Position numbers and translations under genes: made by a program. The notes beneath the pieces were generated by a model, which worked only from the letters and a program-made list of their open reading frames with translations, was not told the origin of the DNA and made no database searches. From Colius striatus (taxonomy: Eukaryota; Chordata; Aves; Coliiformes; Coliidae), in the NCBI RefSeq assembly GCF_028858725.1, contig NC_084774.1, positions 2,702,001 through 2,766,000 on the forward strand: a stretch of DNA of 64,000 nucleotides, given 5' to 3'. Positions 30,974-40,318 of the stretch are shown here, piece by piece. Each line of letters starts with the position of its first letter. Within the stretch, counting starts at the first letter, position 1.

Positions 30974-33900
30974 TTAATGCTTCTTGTTCTGACGAACAAT
31001 CACTCCGAGAATTACATTGGGCCGAGATGACGCGAGACCTGAAAGGGAACACAAACAGCGCACCGCTGAGAGACTGAGTTCTGATTCTGCTGTCAAGAGA
31101 AACTTCCTAATTCCAGACTGACCCCTACAGAACTTGTTTGTCTCAATTCCATGAGATGACCCCTTGCAATTCCATTCTGCAATAACCTCTGTTCACACAA
31201 TATCCCCCTAAATCACCCATTCTGCCACCTCTTAGGTTCAAACCTGATCCCATAGACACCTTATTTCCCAAATAATATCACACAGAGAATAAGACAGAGA
31301 CAGGTCAGCTCCTCACATCTGCTGCTTCATAACTGCTGGTGAATCTTTTGCAAACCTTTGCTGTGCCAATGAAGAATGACCTGCATTGTAACGTTTTCTG
31401 CTTCTCCAGCATTTAGCCTCCCCTCTTTTGTGCTTACCTGGCCCATGAAGAGGCAAGAGTTGGGATGGAATTGGGTCCTCAGAGCTCAGGGGGATCAGGT
31501 AAAAATTCTTGATAGTTCTCTTGGGAGTATTAGTTACAACCCCAAAACAACCATGAGTGATCAAGTAGGCGTAGAGAGAGACATAGGCATAAATATCTTC
31601 CTCTTCATACACGGGACGGAAACGAATCAAACACAATTCCTGCAATAGAAAAGCAAAGGGGAACAATTCAGCCTTCAACAGAGCAGCAAATCAAGCAGGA
31701 AAGGGCCAACCTCAGGGGTAAAAAGCAGTGGTACAATTATCACTCTCTTGATGTTTCCCAGGCAATAGTCCAGCTGATACCATCTGTCCTTATCAGAAAT
31801 ACAGTGCTCGTCTGACATCAAACTCAACACCTGGATGCTCCAAGTGATCTGGAAAGAAACAGAAAAGTCTCAGTTTTGTGTCTCTCTTTTTGTACAGAGC
31901 ATCAACTTTCACTTCTGAAGTGGACTTAGTACTGAATTCTATTTCCTGCATTCAATGATCAGATCTCCTTATTTCTAGATGGAATTTCAGTCTTCAACAT
32001 TGAATAATTAGTTTGTGTTCAATTGTTACAAATGAATTAGGAGCAAGGAGATTTAAGTGCTCTGCAGGAGAGAGAGATCAAGGGGATCTGCAGCTCAAGA
32101 GCAAGAAATAAAGGAGATTTTCTGTGGATACCTGATGAGGTGCAGTTCTGAGGTCAGCAATGTAATCCCAGACTGCCTTCGGTGGGATCGTCCCACCAAC
32201 CCGAAGCGTCTCTGGTAATTCCTAAACAAGAAGCATGACATGGCAGGGTGAGAAACACCAAGAGACTCATGTTTACAAGCTCTGCAGGTTCCCCATCCCA
32301 GCGGCCCAGTGCATCATTCACTATTCTACTTTACTACTTCCATACCTACTCTCCTAACTGCAGACAAGCTATTCTAGGGAATTCAGGCTGGTTCTGAGTT
32401 TCAAGGTACTTAATTCTGTTACCAAACCCTGACAGTAGAGTTGAAAGAGAAAACGCTCTCCAGAAAGGAGAGCAGCACAGTGTCTAATGGTTCTCCATGC
32501 CCAGCAGGGGCTTTGTTTGGATGGGGAAGCTGCTCTCTGACATACAGGGTGCTCAGCAAACGCTGCACTCAGGAGCACGACTCACAGGAATTACACCTTC
32601 TTGTTCCTTGAGCACACACCTTCCCAAAATGTCATCATCCCACTGGTATCAGTTGAAAATTAGTGACAAGGATGGTATTTTTCATCCATGGACAACCAAA
32701 ACTGACAGGTCACATCAGTGACCCTTCTCGGTTCAGAACAGAACAAGGCATCGACTTGAAATGCTGCCTTGTTTGGAACTTCTTTCCCAAGAAGGAAGCT
32801 GACAGGAAGCTGTTCTTCCAGATCCAAACACATCTCAAAACACATTTACAGCCCTGAGCATCCTCCACCAATCTGAGGAATTTTTAGAAGGTGCTTTTTC
32901 CCACCCTCCAGCTCCTTTTCATGTTACTAAAGGGAAGCCATCGCCATGAGCACTGTTCTAATAACAATACACAGCGTCCCCGGCCTTTCTAGCCACCGAA
33001 CTGCAGAACAGATCCAAAGACAAAGACATGCCAGTGCTGACCTCACTAAGATTATCAAAGCAGCCAGACACGGGATATGCTTTACTGAGATACGTGGCCA
33101 CACTCCGCAGCTTAAATAATCCTCTCCAAACGGCGCTGAGGGAAGAGTCCGAGCAAGAAGTGTCGCTGTCTTGAGGCGAGAATGACTCTGCAACACTGCC
33201 AAGCAAACACAAAGCAGGAAGGCTGCCTGAACTTTCAAGTTGATCCTGACTTTGGGCTGGGGGAAGGGGAGCAGGACGGGGACACTTGGGACTGTGAAAA
33301 CGGCCACACGAAAGATTCAGTGGCTTGGCTTTGTCCTAAGTGTACGCACGGGATATTGGGTGACCCATGAACTTCAGGCTCTGCTGCTGGACTTGCCGCA
33401 GGGCTCTGAAACCTGGGCTGCACTTCTGCTTTTGATTCTGACTCTGCCTTTTGGACAGGAGCTGTCATCTTCATCTTCTTACAGGGTCTGTCATCTCCAG
33501 GTGTTGAAATCACATCTAGAAATGTACATCAAAGGCTTTTGATGAGTGTTTAACTCTCAAGGTCCTTTTCTTCCTTCCTCCCAACACTTTGTATAACATT
33601 TCTTTCCCTTTGCACAAAGGCACACTGGGGATACCTGTGCACATACTGCTGTACGGGGCAAACAGGTGGGTTTGATGTGGACTGTCAAGGTTGTGCGGAG
33701 CAGTGTCACCGTTTGGGCTTTGTCCAGGTTGGGGTGGCTCTTGCTGCTCCTCCAAGTGAACAAACACAAAACACATTCCGGTTAATCCTTAACTTCAACC
33801 ATACAAAACCACTTTGGAAACCAGTAAGTGACTTCAGTTCTTTACCCAAGAAGAAGTTTACAGCACCTCAGAGCTCTTGAATAACATCTCATTCTACCAT

Positions 33901-34331
33901 GCTCTGAGGTAGGCAGCTCATGTTCAGCTCCCTGAAAGGATGAGGTTGCAGTGAGGTGGGAGTCAGTCTCTGCTCCCAAGTAACCAGAGATGGGACAAGA
34001 GGCAACGGGCCTGAAGCTGCACCAGGGGAAGATTAGTCTGGGGATGAGGAAATATTGCTTCGCCCACAGGGCTGTTAGACACTGTCCCAGGCTGCCCAGG
34101 GAGCTGCTGATCTCCTGTCCCTGCAGATACTGCAAAGCTGTGGAGCTGAGGGTCATGGGTTAGTGGTGGCCTTGGCAGTGTTACGTTAGTGGTTGGACTC
34201 GATGCTCGTACAAGGACTTTTCCAACTAAAGCAATGCTGTGAGGCTGTGAGTCTGTGATATTTACAGCTGCCACGTGTCCTCGCTTCACAGCTTTTTTCT
34301 TCATTTCAGGAGAACTGCTTCCTGACTCCAT
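30974..34331 (-). CDS. DIDO1-like SPOC-domain protein, 8 exons
   Basis: Small member of the DIDO1/PHF3/SPOCD1 family. Coding exons (minus): 34331-34266, 33749-33635, 33515-33413 (or to 33350), 33195-33042, 32221-32132, 31848-31711, 31639-31438, 31038-30974. With the first option the sum is 933 nt, 310 residues and a TAA, in phase throughout. The SPOC domain is clear: VWRGLF then SKAYPVSG (exon 4), PPKAVWDYI (exon 5), ELCLIRFRP, FYLIPLSSEDPIP and LHGPG (exon 7), RPNVILGVIVRQ (exon 8). SPOC domains bind phosphorylated partners such as the RNA polymerase II CTD. The HLF...C...DD..KKMKM stretch in exons 2-3 lines up with the DIDO1 segment just before SPOC. The PHD finger and TFIIS-like domain of DIDO1 are absent. 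The first three exons are the least sure; the start exon has an upstream acceptor, so a non-coding exon ending at 34729 is likely. It could be PHF3- or SPOCD1-related instead. Confidence 0.75.
31711..31848 (-). other. extra 46-codon exon inside the SPOC domain
   Basis: Flanked by TGTTTCTTTCCAG and CCTGAG|GTTGGC, 138 nt, fully open, phase 0 on both sides. It sits between the exon ending in ADLRTAPHQ and the one starting ELCLIRF, which are adjacent in DIDO1 and PHF3 proteins as I remember them. Inclusion would insert residues such as DRWYQLDYCLGN into the fold; skipping keeps the frame. It is probably a cassette exon. Confidence 0.55.
33930..34258 (+). repeat. CR1 LINE fragment
   Basis: Plus-strand CR1 3' end with GTCCCAGGCTGCCCAGGGAG and a closing octamer tail (GGCTGTGAGTCTGTGA). 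It ends within ten bases of the SPOC gene start-exon donor, so that donor sits against the insertion. Confidence 0.85.
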
Positions 34332-34377
34332 CCCCTGAAAGAAACAAAACCAGCTTGGTAAAATCATTTATTCTGTA

Positions 34378-34728
34378 CTAGTCCCAGCCTGATATGAAAT
34401 GTTCTGATGTCATCTCACGGTATTGTAACAAACACTTCCCTTGAATTTGAAGCCACTCACAGTCCCTTCATACCACCACAGTTGAGTGACTTCTTTCAAA
34501 GTACTAAGTTAAATAGACAGCTACAAGTTTTTGGGGCCACCCTTTAGTCAGCTTTTCCCAAGCTCTAAAGAAATTAACAGTGCAGTTGCATCTTAAGAGT
34601 CATTTCAGTCAGACACTCTAAATGTTGCTGTGAAAGCAGCAGACTCCGGAACTTTAACTGGAAGTGTGATGACTTTTCACATTAAAGCCAGAATAAAAAG
34701 GTCTTTTTAAGCCTGTAATAGCAGGTAC
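34378..34728 (-). repeat. duplicated segment A, copy 1 (intron 1 of SPOC gene)
   Basis: About 350 bp nearly identical to 39887-40237, including CCAGCCTGATATGAAATGTT. On the minus strand it starts at a donor (GGAAG|GTACCT at 34729) and runs to near the acceptor of the SPOC gene start exon, so it is an intron. Confidence 0.9.
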
Positions 34729-34734
34729 CTTCCA

Positions 34735-36310
34735 ACCCTGACACGGCAGAACCGTGACACACTTGGTTATGACTCAGTACTCCCGTTTTTCCCGTTTGGG
34801 CCACACTGTTTTTCAGCAGAAGCAGCGTCAATGTGCATCTGATCTGACACAATTCTGCTCCTGCAGAGCTTCATGCGGGTTCAACTTCAATGCAGCTTTG
34901 GAAGTCTTGCCACGTGCGCTTCCCTCTGCAAGCTGAGCTAGCTGGACCTGCTTTAGCAGGGGCTTGGAGATGGTCGGTAGACATCCCTTCCAACCCCTGC
35001 CACGCTCTGAGGAGTCTGTGGATTCGCTACGGGGTTTGTTCTCAAGGCAGTTATTCAATTGCACTTGAGATACTCCCGGACATGTCAGTTGAAGCAGCAA
35101 ACTGGCTGTCTCGCTTGAAAAGAGCTCAAAAGCCGTGATCAACTTCAGCTTATTCCTCAAATACAGCACGTGAATTGCACTTCTAGACCTGAGAACTCTT
35201 GCTGCCAACTGACAATGATTGTAGTTCCCCTGACAGACAATTCTAGATCTCTTCTAGAATTGGGCCACAAAGCTGGAGAAATGCATTTCTTTGTGTTTCC
35301 CTCCCCTTTAGATTGCAGGTAAAATAGTGCCGCTTTCCCCAAGCCAGTGACGCTCTGGAACTCATTTGGGACCTAAACTCCAGCAGCAGTTCAAGCACAG
35401 AAGTTCCTGGCGGTCACCAGAACATGATGAAGTTCCACTTCTCTTGTTGAACTCACCGGGAAGAAGATCGCCTCGAGCACCCACAGAAGATGAACGTGGC
35501 ACAAGGCAGGTGAGCTTTGATCCCACCGTCCCCGAGGTCGCTCTGCCTCGAAGTGACGGTCTGCTCCTGGGGACAGCGGTTGGCGCCTCTTGTTGCCATG
35601 GCAATAGGACAACAGAGCGGTCTCCTGGTTAGTGATGGCACACAGGGGATGGCCAGCATCAGCTTCAAGCTGAGGAATCCCGGGTCTGCATGAGCTGTAA
35701 CGACCGGCACGGCTCTGCTCTGGCTGAGACAGCTCTGGAGAGGCCCAGCAGAGAGAAAGTTAGCAGTGACTTAGGAAACCTCATCAGGAAGGAAGGAGTC
35801 ACCCTTCTTTCCAATTCCCAGGAGCAGGATCTGCTCCTCTTGCCTTTGGCAGGCTTTTCCCCCATCTCAGGAGAAAAGCTTCCACAGAGCTTTAGATTTG
35901 TGCCTACCTTGGAGAGAAATCTCAGTCTCAGAGCAAAGCAGAGCAGAGCAGTCCAGCACATAGCTGTCTGTGCTGGAGAACGTGCCCTTTTTGAAACTCT
36001 CCGTCGATGAACGCTGTTCTCCGGTGGCCTGTTCCTCAACACACCTGATCCTTGTGCTTTCAAATAAACCAGATGGCAACATCAGGCTCCTTTGATGAAA
36101 GTGTGTGCTGTAGGAGTAACTTTGACACCAAAATATCATGTAAATGAGATGTAAAGGTCTGGCTCCTAAGGTCTGGATTAAATTCTCTTATAAAATTACA
36201 GTTCAAGTTCCTGGAAAACATTATAACCTGTAAAAGCAATATGCTCTTAGACTTTTTCCATCTCTGTACTGTAAATGGAAGTTTTTAAGATAGAGATGCA
36301 AGTAGAAAAC
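34735..36310. other. spacer upstream of SPOC gene
   Basis: A CR1 3' scrap lies at about 34945-35022 (GACCTGCTTTAGCAGGGGCT). At about 35908-36050 (minus strand) there is an open stretch ending in a good donor (CCAAG|GTAGGC), which may be a non-coding first exon. Nothing else is recognised. Confidence 0.4.
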
Positions 36311-36319
36311 CCAAAACAC

Positions 36320-37617
36320 TGAAGCTTTATTTATTATTTATTAGAACTATTTATAGGGACTAGAGTATCAATCCCAGTTCTAAGAATGATTAGTGGAAGA
36401 TGAAGCTTCTGTTTTTGTTGCTTTCTGAATTTCCTTTGGTGTTTCTGGCTTCATCTCTTTTCATCTCGATCTCGATCCATGTCTCAGCTCCCATCACGGT
36501 CTCTGTCTTTCTCTTGGTCACAGTCTCTGTCTCTGCTTCGCAATCACTCCTGATCCTGCCTTGGGTAGGATTCTCTCTCTCTGGTTCTTGCTCTGTCCCA
36601 GTCTCTTTTCTTTCCCATTCTTTACCCTGCTCTGAATCCTTGTCTCTCTCTTTGTTTGGGTTTCGGTCCCTGTTTTTGTCCCATTCCCTGTCTCTGTGTC
36701 TCTCCCAGTCTCTGTCTCTGTTCCGGTTTCTGCCCCGGTCTCTTTCCCAAGATCTGCCGTGTTCTCAATCTCTTCATCTTTCCTCAGAGGGTCTCCCTTG
36801 TCGATTATCTGCTTGTTGAGGCTCTGGCTAATCTAAACCCTTGTCTTTATTTCCTCCCTCATACCTCTCTCTGTGTGTCCCTTCAAAAGCCTGGTCTCTA
36901 AACTCAGGATTTTTGCCTTCTTGGAAGTCAGATGCTGACCACTGTCCTTCTGACTCAGATCCTTGTCCAGAAATATTGGAGAGAGATGTAGATGGTCCAG
37001 CTTCCTCCCACATTTCTTTTCTGTGGGTTGGAAGATGGCTTGGAAGGTCCAGGAGTGGTCTTGGGCTTGGCTTCATACCCCGTGGAGACTGATCTTAGAA
37101 ATGGAATCTAGAAGGAGGAGGTTTGTTTTCCTCTGGGAGCAGTGCAGGTATGGCTCCTCTTGGTCCTCCAAACAGAATTGGTGCTGGACCTCTCTGGTTG
37201 GCAAATCTGGGGGCCTCCCTCTCTGTTCTTCAAATGGCTATGGCAAAAGTCCTCTTGGACATGATTTGGAGCTGGCCCTCTCTGTCCTTCAAGTCGATTT
37301 GGGTGAGGCCTTCTCGGTCCCCCAAAATGACTCAGGGCTGGACCTCTCGGCCCTCCATAGTGAGGCCCTCCTCTCTGTCCTTTAAACTGAGCCAGTGGGG
37401 GTAGTCTCTGATCTCCAAAAGGAAAAGATGCAAGTCCTCTGTATCCCATAAACAGAGGGGGTTCTGGTCCTTCGAACTGTCCTGGAGGCCTAATCATTTC
37501 ATTACACAGGGAATCTGAAAATCCCCTCTGTTCCATGAGAGATTCCCTAAGATCTTCAAACTGACAGGGTGACATTCCTCTGGGAACACCATGATAAGGA
37601 GGAGCAGGACTCCTATT
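36320..37617 (-). pseudogene. broken DIDO1-like terminal exon
   Basis: The minus strand encodes the typical C-terminus of DIDO1: repeated Gly-Pro-Arg units with QFEG, HFGGP and RLEGQRGP motifs (37575-37110), then SDFQEGKNPEFRDQAFEG (about 36.93 kb), then an Arg/Asp/Glu-rich tail with RDWERHRDREWDKNRD. The reading frame shifts near 37.1 kb, has stops near 36.8 kb and shifts again in the RD tail, so it is not a working exon. Three overlapping AATAAA signals lie at 36326-36342. The upstream side is cut by a CR1 at 37618. In DIDO1 this exon follows SPOC, yet here it lies upstream of the SPOC gene, so it belongs to another, lost copy. Confidence 0.8.
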
Positions 37618-39485
37618 ATAGAATCATGGCATCATAGAGTCGAAGAATGGTTGGGGTTGGAAGGGACCTTTAGAGAACATCCAGTCCAACCCCCCTGCAG
37701 AAGCAGGGTCACCTAGATCAGGTCACATAGGAGCATGTCCAGGCAGGTCTTGAAGACCTCCAAGGAAGGAGCCTGTCCTGGTTTGGGCTAGGACAGAGTT
37801 AACTTTGATGAGGAAGTAGGAAGGGGCACTGCATGGGCAGCTGACCCGGGCTGGCCAACAAGTATTGGATACCATACTGACATCATGCCCAGTACATATA
37901 GGCAGGGAGCTGGTTGGGGGCTGGGCTTCGGGAGCGCGGGCTGGGCTGGCGGTCGGGAGCGGTCGCGTCTTGAGCTGTCGTGTCAGGTCCCGGGTGGTGA
38001 GCAGCTGCAGCACGCACCATTCCTTTGGTATATCCCCTCATCTACTGTTAAAACTGGTTTTCTTTTCTGAACTTGTTTCTTCTTCTTGTTGTTCTATTAA
38101 ACCGTTCTTATTTCAACCTACGCGGGTTTTTTTCCCCCTTTTTCTCTGGTTCCCCTCCCCGCTCCGCCGGGAGGGGGAGGAGTGAGCGAGCACCCTCGTG
38201 GCTCTTTGTTCCCAGATGGACAAAACCACTACAGAGACTCCATAACCCCTCTGGGCAGCCTGTTCCACTGCTCCCTCACCTCTCAATGAAATAGTTTTTT
38301 CTTATGTTATGTTTCTTGTGTTTCTTATGGAACTGTTTGTGTTGCAGCTTCATCCCATCACCCCTTGTCCTGTTACTGGCTACTATAGAAAAAACGGATG
38401 TCCCAACCTCCAGACACTCACCCTTTAGATATTTGTAAATGTTAATATCTCCCCTCAGTCTCCTCCAGACTAAATAGCCCCAGGTCCCGCAGCCTTTCCT
38501 CATATGAAAGATGCTCCATTACCCTGATCATCTTGGTGGCCCTGCACTGGCCTCTCTCCAACACTTCCCTGTCCCCCTTGCTGAAGTCAAGGCAGATGAC
38601 ATCTGCTGCTCTCCCTTCATCTAGCCAGCCGGTTATGCACTCATAGCAGGCATCAGGTTAGTCAAACAGGATTTCCCCTTGGTGAAGCCATGTTGACTCC
38701 CCCTGATAACCATCTTAACCTTCATATGTTCAGTGATAACATTCAGGATGAGTTGTTCCATCACTTTTCCAGGGATGGAGGTGAGGTTGACCGGCCTGTA
38801 GTTTCCTGGGTCATTCTTCTTGCCCTTTTTGAAGACTGGCGTGCCAATGGCCTTGCTCCAGTCCTCAGGCACCTCGCCTGTCCCCCATGATTGTTTGAAA
38901 ATGATGGAGAGAGGCTTAGCAATCACATCAGCAGCTCCCTCAGCACTCTTGGATGCATCCCATTAGGACCCATTGAGTCTTAAGCTTGGCCAACAAGTCT
39001 TTAACCTCTTCCTCATCCACCCAGGGCAAGTCCTCTGCTGTTCTGGCCATCCTTTTATCCTTGCTGGACTAGGCTTCCCAAGCGTCAGCCTTGGCCATAA
39101 AGACTGAAGCAAAGAAGGCATTCAGTACTTCAGCCTCTCTGCATCCTCAGACACCAGGGCACCCTCAGCATCTAGCAGCGGGCCCACATTCCCCCTGGCC
39201 ATCCTTCTGCTGCTGATGTATTTAAAAATGCCTTGTAACTGTCCTTAACACCCCTGCATGCCCTGGCAATGTTCCTATACCCAAGAAGCCAGCCCCTGTT
39301 TCCACCTCTCATAGATGGCTGCTTTCTGCCTGAGTTGTCCCAGCAGATCCTTGCTCATCCACGGAGGCCTCCTACATCCTTTTCCTCCTTTCTTGTGCAT
39401 TGGGACACACTGATCCTGGGCTTGGAGGAAGTGCTGCTTGAAGACTGACCAGCTCTCATTGGCATTTCTACCTCCTAGAATCATA
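37618..39485 (-). mobile_element. CR1 LINE with RT remnant, interrupted by solo LTR
   Basis: The 3' octamer end (GAATCATGGCATCATAGAGT) is at 37618. The CR1 continues to 37773, resumes at 38223, and after an internal deletion at about 38580 carries reverse-transcriptase remnants (GNYRPVNLTSIPGKVMEQLI) up to 39485. Frames are broken. Confidence 0.9.
37774..38222 (+). mobile_element. solo ERV LTR inside CR1
   Basis: 449 bp opening TGTCCTGGTTTGGGCTAGGA and closing GATGGACA. It has a TATA-like ACATATAGG, an ATTAAA signal at about 38096 and a T-rich then GC-rich U5. The CR1 text is continuous across it once removed. Target duplication is not clear (GAGCC versus AAACC). Confidence 0.8.
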
Positions 39486-39690
39486 CATCACACTGAGGAT
39501 GGATGTTGAAGAGACACGGTGTGACGCTCTCTCATTTTGGGAGGCAAGGGCTCAGCAACTTTTCTCCTTCCTTCAAAGTTCAGGTCCCCCTGAGCATTAG
39601 CATGTGCTTCCAGCAGAAAGGAGCTCCTAACCCCAGGTCTTTTACAGGGGCTCTCAGTGCTGGGAGTTCTCCACAACACCACCTCCTGTA
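39486..39690 (-). repeat. duplicated segment B, copy 2
   Basis: Matches 29600-29795. Begins at the donor of the start exon below and ends against the CR1. Confidence 0.88.
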
Positions 39691-39691
39691 C

Positions 39692-39844
39692 CTTTTCTCT
39701 TAGTGCCTTTAGTCCTTTTAAGGCCATCACAAGATGGATCCTCTTCCATGGTGTCAGTCTCTAGAGTCACTGAGGCTAACGGCACTGGCTCTCAGCTTCC
39801 AGCAAGTTCCACAGCGCACACACCACTGTCCTCACTCTGAAATG
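39692..39844 (-). pseudogene. start exon of a second DIDO1-like copy
   Basis: Minus-strand exon from acceptor TTTCTCTTCAG to donor AAAAG|GTACAG, with a 5'UTR and 19 codons from the ATG at 39749 (MEEDPSCDGLKRTKGTKRK). It sits in the same place relative to segment A as the SPOC gene start exon (MESGSSSPEMKKKAVKRG) and has the same acidic/Ser-then-Lys pattern, but little sequence identity. No later coding exon of this copy remains: CR1 and LTR sequence follow. It is therefore probably a gene fragment. Confidence 0.5.
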
Positions 39845-39886
39845 CTGAAGAGAAACACAAGGAAGGGTCAAAACTCAAAATCAAAA

Positions 39887-40237
39887 CTAGTCCCAGCCTG
39901 ATATGAAATGTTCTGATGTCATCTCACAGTGTTGTAACAAACACTTCCCTTGAATTTGAAGCCACTCACAGTCCCTTCATACCCCCACAGTTGAGTGACT
40001 TCCTTCAAAGTACTAAGTTAAATAGACAGCTAGAAGTTTTTGGGGCCACCCTTTAGTCAACTTTTCCCAAGCCCTAAAGAAATTAACAGTGCAGTTGCAT
40101 CTTAAGAGTCATTTCAGTCAGACACTGTAAATGTTGCTGTGAAAGCAGCAGACTCCAGAACTTTAACTGGAAGTGTGATGACTTTTCACATTAAAGCCAG
40201 AATAAAAAGGTCTTTTTAAGCCTGTAATAGCAGGTAC
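39887..40237 (-). repeat. duplicated segment A, copy 2
   Basis: Nearly identical to 34378-34728. Here too it is bounded on the minus-strand 5' side by a donor (GTAAAG|GTACCT). Confidence 0.9.
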
Positions 40238-40318
40238 CTTTACATGGGAAAAAGCTGAAGCTGTTTCAGTCCAATAGGACATTCCATTCAGTTCCTCCAT
40301 GAAATAGAAAATCAGTAA
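40238..40318 (-). other. candidate upstream exon of second DIDO1-like copy
   Basis: Open 81-nt stretch between a weak acceptor (CAATTATAG) and the donor at 40238. It contains the ATG of MEELNGMSYWTETASAFS. Whether it is coding or a 5'UTR exon is unknown; no family is recognised. Confidence 0.35.

Noticed and set aside
33516-33776. Single long exon through 33.5-33.78 kb
   Set aside because: A strong donor at 33635 and an acceptor at 33515 split it and restore the DIDO1-like register.
31000-36300. PHD finger or TFIIS-like domain for the SPOC gene
   Set aside because: Minus-strand frames were read for Cys/His spacing and TFIIS-like helices; none found.
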